A DNA stretch of 64,000 bases, from contig NC_060214.1 in the NCBI RefSeq assembly GCF_021130785.1, forward strand, positions 107,730,001-107,794,000, in the 5' to 3' direction. The translations under genes and the position numbers were made by a program. The notes beneath the pieces were generated by a model. It ran no database searches. It was not told where the DNA came from and was given only the letters and a program-made list of their open reading frames with translations. Source of the DNA: Homalodisca vitripennis (lineage: Eukaryota; Arthropoda; Insecta; Hemiptera; Cicadellidae). Below are positions 1-11,000 of this stretch, one piece after another. How positions within the stretch are numbered: position 1 is the stretch's first letter; each line of letters opens with the position of its first letter.

Positions 1-2770
1 GTCGAGTGATAACGAGATTATTATTCCTGAATGGGTTATCAGTTGAGTTACCATTGATGTGATATGTGTAACAAATGTTTGTTGTCATTAATATTAGAAT
101 TTTACTGATGAATTTGTTGTACGACGTGCTCTAGCTGTATTATACCAAGATTGTATTTATTGTTTGACATTTTAATTATACAAATAAAGTGTAAGCTACA
201 TCTGATCAGTCTCTGTTATAATAGTTATGTATAGGTAGTACAAAGTTGGAAAATAATAAATATATTTGAAATGTTATTGTAGTAAACAATATTTGTGATA
301 GAATCTTGTTGACTAATTATATTTTTAAAATCTATAATTTTGATTCAAATATAATATATTGACATGTTTGAGAAATGTGTTTTTTTAATTCACTGACAGT
401 AGTACTTAAATGTTAACACTAAAATTCCAAAATTAATTTTGAACTGTATGGCTCCCAATGGTCTCTTTATACTTCTTAAAATATATTCAACAGGATTCAC
501 CAAGTGACTCAATTTCAAGAATTTATTTTAAAAGCCGGCAGTACACACCATCTTGGTTGTTGTTCCATAAAAACAATATTAAACCTAATGCACTTTTAAG
601 ACTTAATCATATAAATATGAGTGATGTCTCAATTTAAAGATAAATTTAATATGCATCCAAACGCTTTTTAGTTTGTCCTACATTTTTATAAATTATACAC
701 AGAAAAAAATATCCAATTATTTTGTACTTCCTTTTGTAAATATTAAAAAAGTATTCACTTTACAAAAAAGAGTAAAAAGCAGTTTTTATGCATATTAAGT
801 AGTATATCTTTAAAACTGCCCATAGTACTTTTATAAAAAATAAGGCCCTAAAATTGCATGAGGCTGTTCAACATAGTCCGTGAGGAAAATCTCAATGCAT
901 TACAATACAAAACGCTCTTAAGTATACAAGCATAGGCTGTTTCAAAGAATGTTTTTAGTCCTAAATAATTTATCTGAGCCTTAATAATAATGTATTACTT
1001 TGTTACATTTAAAGATAATAGGATTTCAGACACCGTTGTATTAACCATTGTTATATGTTAACAAAAGTTTTAACACAATTGTGTGTTTTTGTAACATATA
1101 ACGATGGCAAATGTCCGAAATCCTATTATCCTTTCAAACCTACTATTGCCAATAACAATCATTAAACATTGTTTTATGTTACAATAACTAAAACACAGTT
1201 TTTAGAAATGGCATCTGTGCTCTTCTTCATGTGTCCAACTACAAAATATAAGTACAAGTTTTAGGCTTTGGCACCAAAAGAAGAAAGGAAATACAAGATT
1301 TTTTAAATCAGCACTTTTAGGTATTATATATTTAGATTCCTTGGTATTATTTTCAAACCTTGCATTTGAATAAAATTACTGCAAGCTATACAATCACAAA
1401 CCGTTTATAAAAGTGCAATGATACAAAACAATTACAATAATGCATTTACAATAACTTAAGTACTACAGCACTATCATTACAACTTTGAAGCTGAAATAAG
1501 TTACAGTATAAATTTAATAATAGGCTCTTTTATTTATTGGATTTTTTATTTTTTCAATCATAGTTCACTATTTTAATGTTTGTTGTGTAAATTTTGTTGT
1601 AGTACAATTTTCTTCTGTGATATTGGGAGCCCTGGTATTGGTATCTAACAGTTTAGTCCAAGCTTTATGACTCAGTTGTTTTTTTTTTTTGGTTTACTGA
1701 TCAACATCATTATGGCTCCATTGTGAGATTTTGTTAACGTAAACTGTTACAACAGTGTAGCACTGAGCGGAAAGACGATGCTATAGTTTCACAAATAATT
1801 GAACCAGTGTGAGTTATACTGTTAGACAAGCTTTTTTTATATGTGGCATATAGTGGGGGAAAGAGTCCTGCACTTAGACCAGTCATAAAGAGGTTTAATC
1901 GTTCTTTACAAAGCATCAATACTCTAAATTCTATGTGGTGAAAAGGTGAAGATTCACTTCTGTAATTCAATAGTGTCATTTTGTAATTTTTTCTATGAAT
2001 TTATTTTCTGTTGCCAAACACACAGATTAAATACAAGATGAAATATAGTAAACTTGATTAACATATAAATTACAAAAATAAAATCAAAAGCTTTAGGATT
2101 AATCAATTTTAGGTTTTTTTTAAGATTACTATTTTGTAACTATTTCTGAAATGGTGGATGGAGGATAATTCAAAATGTTGAATATATCACCTTGTCATTC
2201 ATCATATTAGAGACTGTTAAAAACTGAATTTAAAGCTAACCTGCAGGGTGTATTCTATTTAGAAATAACCTATTTCTAAAAAGTAAGGGGTCTATTCATA
2301 TTTTTACATTAAATTTAATGTGGTTCAGTGCATGGTAATTTCCAGAAGTGAACTACAGCTAGTTACAACTAAATCGAAATAGGTACTATAAAATATAAAT
2401 GCCCTGCTGAAGTGCCTTCTGTCCTAGTTGTAAGGTATCCCTCTGTAGTGAAATAATATGGATGAGAAGGATCTTTAAACAATTGCAACAACAAATGGCA
2501 AAGAAATTGTTTTGGCTAGTATGATAAGCTTGAAAAATAAATACAGGGCAAAGGAAACAGTTAACAACAAAGATGTGATGCAAAGCTGCATCATCTTCAA
2601 ACAAAAAAGGAAGTTTTTGCTCTTTTTAAATAATATTTATTAAAAGTAGCGTTACTGTGGTTCAAGAAACCAACTAAACAAAATGAGATCCACGGAAAAA
2701 TGGGTCTCATTATGTTGTCACTAAGGACAGTCATTGAGATCGAGGATAGGAAATAATTTCTGAGAGGAAT
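1..2770. other. AT-rich stretch without recognisable gene
   Basis: I see no coding similarity, RNA gene or intact transposon here. Open frames are short (81 codons or fewer), overlap on both strands and have no splice-supported continuation. The only structure I can support is the foldback at 1014-1130. Confidence 0.6.
1014..1130. repeat. Foldback (palindromic) element, copy FB-1
   Basis: Two inverted arms, about 1014-1066 and 1086-1130, surround a short loop. The left arm reads from GATAATAGGATTTCAGACA. The right arm ends in GGCAAATGTCCGAAATCC followed by TATTATC, its reverse complement with a few mismatches. The core (AATGTCCGAAA next to TAACATATAAC) reappears in the longer palindrome at 13678-14100 and as a half copy near 46050-46115, so this is a dispersed foldback/MITE family. 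No protein is encoded. Confidence 0.7.
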
Positions 2771-3118
2771 CAGCTGTTCACCGCACACGAGGAGAGTTCA
2801 GCGCGCACTATTTCAGCAACCGCGACCACAAAGGGCATCGGGTTCCAAGGCGATACTTCTACAACAATAAGAACAAAGGTTTAGGCCCTTGTGAGCGACC
2901 GCGACCTGAGCATATGATGTTCAGATCGACTCCGACGGTAGAACTTCTAACGATTACGACAAAAGAGGGCATCAAGACCCAAAAGAAAACAAAGCGTGAG
3001 ACTGTCGAGCGACCGCTACCGGACCATGTCATCTCCAACGATTCATCTGAGTTGAGTGGTAGAGAGGGCTAAATAGCCCAAACTCCGCCTCTTAAATAAA
3101 GGCATATTTCATTTCATC
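2770..3118 (+). repeat. GC-rich repeat block ending in a LINE-type 3' tail
   Basis: The last 65 bases (about 3052-3118) are nearly identical to 48705-48768 and related to the reverse complement of 19376-19440. They share GGTAGAGAGG, a small hairpin, TAAATAAAGGCATATTT and CATTTCAT. The 280 bases before it are GC-rich, unlike the neighbourhood, and do not resemble the reverse-transcriptase sequence in front of the same tail at 48002. This may be a SINE-like unit borrowing a LINE tail, or a LINE with a diverged 3' UTR. An imperfect internal repetition (GAGCGACCGC at about 2893 and 3006) is visible. Confidence 0.55.
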
Positions 3119-4146
3119 TAACTGCCCGGGCGTCTAACGGACGCTCCTGGACGGTGGACAGATAAACAGACGAGACCACGCAATGTGTCCACCAATGGGA
3201 GAAGGCGTAGTTACATCAGACGATAGGTACAAGGGTCACTGATCAGCTCACCAGTTATTGATTTTGCTCAAACCTATGAACAAAGATAGCAAGGAGTCTT
3301 CTACTGAATATAAAAAACTAAAACCTACTCTACTGAACATATTGCAAATATTATACGCTTACAATTTCACCAAGTTCATTACAGAAATCATCAAAAGAGA
3401 TTTCAGAATCTGCAACATTATCACGTGAAGGATATGTTAAATATTTTAGTTGAAGGGAAATTGCTTCTAAATTACATCGCCTGAAGTTAATAGTGTACTT
3501 AGGACTTTCTGGTAGAAAGGGTTTCTTAATTTAAATAATAAAACAACAAGAGAGAAAGATGCCTGTCCTCACTAATTAGTAAATCTTCAATAGTAGCGAC
3601 CACCATCAAATATAATAAAAGTTAATGAGGGTCCAGATAAATATCACGATATGTTTGTATACTTATTGTTCATTTGGTGATGCTTGTGAGTTGCTGTCAT
3701 ATCCAACAAACCGGTTGATTTTTGGTATGACGTGAAGAATCATTTGCATCAGCACCACTGGGATTGACTCAGTCTACATTAAGCAGATTAAAGTCACCTA
3801 ACAGTATTACATGATATATCATGGTTTGCTCGAGAACAACACAACATTTAAAATATTACAGAATATTGAGTAAACTGTAAATGATTGGCTTGGACAAATA
3901 TAGACACAAGCCATTAATAATCGAAAGGTATGAAGAGACAAAAACACTCAGGATTAAAATGTAGTGGTGATTTTAAGATAAGGAAAATAATGAATGGTAA
4001 GTAGTATCCAAAGTAACTCTTAGTATTGTTGAAAATGAAAATGACTTATGACATTTCTGTTGCCGTGGTAAATCCCAACAGTAAATTGCCAGAATAGCAA
4101 ATGACTATGTTTATACACAATACTTCTGTGTGTAACAATTAATTAT
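3119..4146. other. No gene recognised
   Basis: A short GC-rich patch (3119-3250) directly follows the LINE-type tail. The rest is AT-rich with no open frame worth calling and no repeat I can match elsewhere in the window. Confidence 0.5.
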
Positions 4147-4350
4147 ACAATGGAGTGCCGATTGCCGAGCGGTCCGACTTCAGACTTTGGATCTGAGTTA
4201 GGTTCAAATCCTGTCTGTGGCCGTAGCACTTTATCAGTACTATCAATCCACCTTGTACTCTATCGACTCTTCTCCTTATGCTTTTTATTAAGATCCTCGT
4301 GCAGGCCAGTGGCCCCTGAGGACGGGCAGAATAAGACCCCATGATGATGA
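4147..4350 (+). repeat. tRNA-derived SINE, family S1, copy 1
   Basis: The head resembles a tRNA of the Leu/Ser type. An A-box-like GCCGAGCGGTC lies at about 4164 and a B-box GGTTCAAATCC at about 4201. The tail, from CCTTGTACTCTATCGACTC to GAGGACGGGCAGAATAA, is shared with 40499-40700, which shows a transposed family rather than a working tRNA gene. The head cannot fold into a sound cloverleaf: the anticodon region is not paired convincingly. Pol III boxes and the common tail together support SINE. Confidence 0.75.
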
Positions 4351-4379
4351 GGGGGATAATGTTTATATAATAACACATT

Positions 4380-5550
4380 GCACATACTTTGACGAAAAAT
4401 CAGTAAATAATTTTATTGCAATTGTATAGACTATTCATGTTATTAATTACATTTACTTATTACCACTTCGATATCGAAAATCCGTTTTAAATGGATTTTA
4501 TTTTCGCTTTTAAATTACGTGGCGTTATGGATGTTTATTTATGTGTTATTTTGTTGTTTTTCGTCGTCTAAATATTCGGAGAGTGATCGTCAATTTACAG
4601 AAAGATGACATCCAAATGCGGGAAGAATGAGCCTCTTAGTGTTTAGATTCAAAGGGTCACACTTTCACGTACTCAGAATGTTATTATTTCCGTATTAGAA
4701 CGACTATTCAACTCGCATTTAGACACGAAAACAGTGGGAAATTATTTCCACCAGAAGCAAAAAACACTTCTCTTAAACTCTTAAAATGTTCCATAACCGC
4801 TGAAGCATTCTTTTATTATATAGATTGTATAGTAGTAAATAAATTTAATATTAACCAGTTTGATTTAATATTATAATTTAATATTTTCAAATTTTTTTGT
4901 AATAACCTTAATTCTGGATCAATGTTATTACATGATGCACAGGAAAACGAACAGGTATAAAACAGAAAATAGGGGAATAGGTAAATTAACATGTAGGAAA
5001 GAACATTATTTGGGTCCCTTCGTTCGAAGACACTCTGTAACTCAACTGTAAGATTTAAACATCATACAGTACTTTCATTGAAAATGTAAGTAAAAATTAT
5101 CTTTCTTAAGAATGTATTCTATAAGTGTAGCAGGTTTAAAGGAAGTCTTAGTTTGAGAGTTGGTTTTCCGATACGGATTGTAACTACTCCGGGAACACGG
5201 TATAAATTAGCCAAAGATATCCTAGACGTGTGCATAAATAATGTTAACGGTATGACAATTTTCTATCTTAAGCTTAATTTAGTTGAAAAAAACCTTTGTA
5301 AATATACACTGTGATGCCTAATTTCGTTTTAATAAAAATCGCAACACACCCAGATGCATGCAGAGCATTTCTGTATTTCTTGTATATAGAGTAGCCGGGG
5401 ATATTTTAACGTTCGTATTGTATGAAATGAGTTTCAATGACTCAAGCAATATCTCTTTTATGCCGTATCATGAGAGATGAAAAGAAAACATTTTTCTTCA
5501 ATTTCATACCGTCCGAATTCCAATTAATAATGGTTAAATTTTGAATGATT
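4380..5550. other. No gene recognised
   Basis: AT-rich sequence with stop codons in all frames at short intervals. No repeat shared with the rest of the window was seen. Confidence 0.5.
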
Positions 5551-5555
5551 GAGAG

Positions 5556-6169
5556 TTAATTTGGGCCATTTTGCAGCATTAACTTCATAGCGATACCCAA
5601 CACTTTCTTTGTTGTTGGCATAAATGTTTTCATTTGATTAAGGAAAAGTTCTTCAATGTTTGAAAAAAGTAAATCATCACCTTGAAGTTCTAGAAACCAT
5701 GCGCGGGTGACTAGAATGTTCTGGAACATTGAGTGATGTCCCGCTCGCTCTTGGTTCAGCGCTGGAATTTGCACGAGCACGAGGACATTGACAGAGCTCG
5801 TACTAAGGAGGAATTTATTCAAAGTCTTTTCCTTGATATCTTTATAAAATTTGCAACCTCCTTTAGTTGGCAGTATGTGTCTCGCCGAAATAACATACGT
5901 AGGGATGTTGACTGTTGATCTTTTTGTAGGAAAACTCCGAGTAATGATGTTGTCCTGCGCATCTGACACACGTTGTGTCTAGTTTGCAAATTTCTTTGTA
6001 TGCTCAAAGCGCTGACACCGGGTACACTAAGGTAGCCTACATCTCGAAATTTTCTTTTTGTTTGAAAACTTTTAACAGCGGAGCACAACCTGATTAGTGT
6101 GAATATTTCACTAGCTTTATCGTTGTTTTCTAAGGAAATAGTGCATAGTGGTGGGAGGAAACATGTCAT
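5556..6169 (-). other. Two overlapping unexplained ORFs
   Basis: Two minus-strand frames overlap: 137 codons (5556-5969) and 116 codons (5819-6169). In such AT-rich DNA both are longer than expected by chance, and composition across the block is less AT-biased than its flanks. I do not recognise either translation. One reading is a single decayed gene or transposon ORF with a frameshift near 5900. The upstream ORF opens with MTCFLPPLCTISLENNDKAS and the downstream one with MSDAQDNIITRSFPTKRSTV. No splice sites, signal peptide or known motif stand out. The block may be a relic or chance. Confidence 0.3.
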
Positions 6170-6465
6170 ATTTATTTAACAGACGAACTACCTTTTTACT
6201 GGGAATCCAAGAAATAAAAACAATTCTGATCGAATTTTCCATCAGAGAGGGAGCAAGGGACGTTCTTCAATACTACATCAATTTTTTAACTTTCTGAAGA
6301 TTTACTTTAAGTGCCCTACCTTTTATTTCAACGAAAAATCGTATTTTATTATTGTTTTAATATCTTTTAACTTTTTTTGAAGATTGTTCACATCGTGAAG
6401 AAATATAGATGGAAGTTTTCTGGATTGTAATGGGCATCAAGAGCATTGTTGTCAAGTCCTCTCCT

Positions 6466-6640
6466 CCTACGTAGACTAATGGTTATAGTCTCGGCTCTCT
6501 AACCGATAGATCACGGGTTCAAATCCCGGGGAGATCCAAGCATGTACTTTGTACTTTAAAAATGAAAAACCAGTGTACTTCGAATCCGGCATAGCTGACG
6601 CTGAGGATGAAATGAAATTAAAAAAAGCATTGTTGTCATA
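6466..6640 (+). repeat. tRNA-derived SINE-like element, family S2
   Basis: An A-box TAGACTAATGG (about 6473) and B-box GGTTCAAATCCC (about 6518) are correctly spaced and followed by GGGGAGATCC, then a non-tRNA body. The T-arm pairs (CGGG/CCCG) but the acceptor and anticodon stems do not close well and the base after the anticodon triplet is not a purine. A functional tRNA is therefore unlikely and a Pol III-type SINE or tRNA pseudogene is preferred. The tail ends near an A-rich run at about 6617. It differs from family S1. Confidence 0.6.
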
Positions 6641-7822
6641 CATTTCAACGTTGCGTTGGCTGTATTATAATTTATTGCAGCACTTATGTTCTAATAAGAA
6701 AAATGTATTTTGTCTACACCGTTGATCAGAGTCCAGAACGTATTTCTAATGTTGAACAATGCTACTTGAACTTGTCGATTTTCTTTTATTTTGAGTGACA
6801 AACCCTTCGCATTTACTGTTAGCATCATTCACGTTTAACAGTGATATATCGACACTATGTAATAGTTGTCTGTTTGCAGTTCATTGTTGACATTACTAAT
6901 TACAGGAGAACCGGCATTATGTTTATGTACGAATAATAATGGTTTGACACATTTTACAACGATAACAAATATTGTAAGGTGAATCAAGCTTTTATTACTT
7001 AAAAACAGTATAAAAGTATATCAGTACACATGAAAAATTGAAAAACGAACACAATTACTAATTTAAATAAGAAATGCGTACTTTTTTCATTTGCTGCAAG
7101 TAAATAGAAATAATTATTCCTCTTCTGTTGTCAAATATAATCTAAAAAGAGGTACTGTACAGAATTAAATTTGCTATTTTGAAGATTTATAACAGATCTA
7201 TAATGACTAGAGGTAAAATTAGGAAAATGTCAGATATTCTTATATTATAAGAAACGAAGTTAAAAACAAATAACCATATTAACCATTTTCACTACGTACA
7301 TATATTGAACGTGAATATATTTAAATGTATTCAGTATGCTACATTTTATTAATTCTGAAACCTAAAACATCGGTAATTTTAATAGTCAATACTGTATATT
7401 ATCTGGAAGTTTCCAGAATATCTCAAATATATTAGTAGAACTACAGATCTGGAAGTAAAACATAACCTCAAACCTATAAACAAATCCTCACGTGCAGTGG
7501 AAAAATTCCTGTTGCCGTTGCCACACTCTTTGATGATGTTTGTCTTTGAAACATGTGATCTGTGAAATACCACTGACGTCACTAGCAGAACGGTGACGTT
7601 TGTTTGGGTATAATTTTAAATCAAGGATAACCATGACCCGATATGTTAACATGAGTAACGCTTTGTTCATTCAGTATATGGGTGCACTAGTGTCTGTTAA
7701 GTGTGGTTGTGAGGTCTGTCTTATCTGTGTTATGAATCATAGAAGTGTGTTATGCTGATACAGTGAGTTTGTATTGTCTACAGTTCTTGAGTTAAGAGGA
7801 CTAGGTTAAACTGGTTCTAACA
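6641..7822. other. Upstream region of the Mpv17-like gene
   Basis: No other gene is visible. The last 150 bases lead into the start codon at 7823 in a good context (AACAATGG). A 5' UTR and promoter presumably lie here, but I cannot place a TATA box or initiator with confidence. Confidence 0.4.
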
Positions 7823-8080
7823 ATGGGCTCCAAATTTTCTAAACTTGTTCAGTTTTCAAAGAAATATCCCTTGTCGAGGGGAATGGCCAGTTATGCACTA
7901 ATCTGGCCCTTAGGAAGTTTAGTACAACAAACAATATTCGGAGAAGAAGAGTATAATTATGAAAAGGTTGCTAGGTTTAGTTTATATGGTTCATGTTATG
8001 TAGCTCCTACTCTACATTGCTGGATCAAGATTGCAAATACAATTTGGCCTCACAACACTTTGAGATCAGCAGTGACTAAG
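7823..8080 (+). CDS. Mpv17-like coding exon 1
   Basis: 86 codons from MGSKFSKLVQFSKKYPLSRG to the conserved LRSAVTK, then donor AAG|GTGATT. It holds the family's N-terminal KYPLxRGMxxY motif and SLxQQ stretch. The open frame continues 51 codons into the intron, but that extension has no family similarity. Confidence 0.9.
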
Positions 8081-11000
8081 GTGATTAAAAATAATTGGAT
8101 AGTAGTAAAAAAAATATTAGAATGTCATAATTGTTATAAATACATACATCACATATCTTTGACTTCACTCATTAAAACAATCTTTACTGCTAAGGAATCA
8201 TGTGTTAATTTTGTTGGAAAATGTTATAAAGTTTAAAAAAATCTTCAATTTTTAATTCCTTAAATTATATATGGGTGGAGTTATCCAGGATAAGCGGATC
8301 TGATTTTTCAAATCAGTATTAGCCTAAACGATAATGCGTATTGCATGATTACATCTATCGGTATAATTAACTGATACTGATTTAATAGTACAAGTCATCT
8401 GTAACAAAGTAACATTTTTAGTTGTAAAAATGACATATATTTGATGAGTGACTTCATTTACATAAAAATGTTAATTTACTTTAGAAAACTAACCTTAATA
8501 ACATTGAAAGCCGATAACTTTTGATTTCCTTGGTTTCAGTATTACCTTCAGTTTTTGTTAGGATTACCTTGTTATTTAAATAAGATTATTCTTATTACCT
8601 TTCATAATTGTTTGTTTGATGGTTATGATTCTTTTATTATTTATTATATTGTGTTATTGTTTATATTAAATCAATCCTCTTAATTTAAAACTTATAATAA
8701 GAAACCTCTTTATTGTTGTAAAACAATTAACACATTGGATAGAATCCGTCAGATTAATCCTAATTCTAAGGTAAATGTTTAGAGTACAAAAATAATTTAA
8801 ACAGATCTAGATTTTTTTAATTTAAAAGAAATCGTAATATTTTTTTAAAAGTGCATAAATAACACAGAAGGTGCGTATGCCCGCCCAATCGGTCGCTACC
8901 AGCAAGTACGGTGCTCGCTTGGCTCGTCGCCGCTTGGAGCTCCACAGACCGCCCGTACTGCGTGTAACTCCTTTAAACAAGGGGTTAATTTGGATTGTTA
9001 TAATGTACTTTAAAGAGAGACAAGTCTATAATTTTAAAGTCAATGTTTGCGTTGTGATCTGATTTGAATTTAATAACAGTAGTGTGTGTTAATAAAGTAT
9101 ATTAAACCAGATAATAAGTTTTTATTTAATACCTATACATATATTTTATTATCAATTTTCAATTTTATTTTTAGACATGTTCTCAGACCAAAAACAAATT
9201 GTTTCATTGAAAAACCTGCTTGTATAGACCTAAGATTATGGGTTTAAATTAGTGTTCAATCATTTCAAGGTCATAATTTTTCAAAAAATTTCCTAGTGAG
9301 GAACCCCACATGTTCCAGGGGAGTGCCCCCGGACCCTCATTTGCCCCCCCCCCCCCCAAAGTTTTGATGCTGATGACGCGGATGAATGTGACAGATGTAA
9401 TAATTGAAATATACACAAGCAGTATATGACTTTGATAGTAGAGTTGATCTTATGACTTTTATTTCATATCTTAGATAAGGTACGTTGATATCAGTAGATA
9501 GTTCTGTTATTCGATATATGAAGTATTAATTATAATACTAAGCGATGTGAAAATCGGTTCCGGTTATCCCACTCAGCCCTTATATTTACCTGAATTAAGT
9601 TACTGACTGGCATCAATATATTTAGGTCTGACAGTATGTTTCCATCATGAGTATATTGAAGTTATACATTCAGAATTTATTTGATATTTTAGGTTATCTT
9701 ATTGAAACTGGTGAAAATAGCCTACACTGTAAAGGTTGAATTTTTATACTTGAGATCGTTAATCTACTATCCTTTATTACCACTTCTTCAGTCAAACTAG
9801 TCGAATCCTTATGTTGTGTTATGTATGTGCGCTTTACATTATGGATGAGTTTGTGGTAGGCTATTGTGATAAAAGTAGGCTGTATAATAAGCAACCACCA
9901 CGACATTCATATTAGCGAATCAAATTAAATCAGTTTCATGGTGGCCGCTTATTATATTGCAGCCATAAGCAGTAACTGTTTTCTCTAAACTCCATTTTTA
10001 TATACAAATCTCATGAAAGTGAAATAGTTTGCTTAGTTTTTGCATCTAAAAACTTAGTAAGGAACATCCCAGTGATATCTAGTACTCATGTATTCATAAT
10101 TTTTCACTCACTCATGTTTTTCAAATCCTACTGTGAGACAGGTTCATTGTGACTAGTTTATTCACTTTATATATATCCTTAGATTCTGATCTACAAACTT
10201 ACCTAAATTCAAAATTATATTATATTATATTATGTTATTATTTTTGGGTAGGGTACGATAAGCAGACTTGGTTTTTTATATCGAAATTGGCAAACGATAT
10301 TACTTAATCATAACCATCGATATAATCAATCGATACTGATTAATTATTTTGAATTATTAACTTAAATAGTCTATATCAACAGCTGTAAACACTTTAAAAT
10401 AATACACGTAGGGTAATATTTCAATTTTACATAAGTCAAAGTCATTTTAATAAAATATATTGTTTTTGTGGCTTCAACATGTTGGACTCGTACCAAAAAC
10501 CCCATTATGTGAAATTTGTGGGAAAGAAACAACTGTAACATTGCTCCTCTCACAGTAATATGGTAGTCTTCAGTTTTCCTAATTTTTGTTATAATAACTT
10601 GTTTGATCACTGTAAATATTAAATTCATATTTAAATTTAAAACATATGATTGTTATTGAGGACTATAGATACTTTTATATCAATTGATAGCCTAGGATTT
10701 GAGATGCGAATATTAGGTATCGAAGACTACATTCTTCGATTTAAAAAACCGGGTCCGCTTATTGTACCCTACCCTTATTTTTAAATTAACAACTAATCAA
10801 AACTTGTTTACAGGTCAAAATTGTATTTACATTTAGAAAGTTTATTATCATGTATGTGTTTCTTCTTTTGTTTGTTTATTTTATTCTGTGTATGTTTTAC
10901 AAGTGTACTTGACAAAGTTGTAATTACAACGAAATATTGTACAGTTAACAATTATTGTAGTTTTCTTTTGAAACTGCTCTAAGAGTATATATATATTATA

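Noticed and set aside
4147..4225. tRNA gene (Leu/Ser-like)
   Set aside because: A- and B-box are present but the stems do not close, and the same sequence plus tail recurs at 40499, which marks a SINE.
6466..6540. tRNA gene with CTC-like anticodon
   Set aside because: The acceptor and anticodon stems pair poorly and the residue after the anticodon is T; better read as a tRNA-derived repeat.
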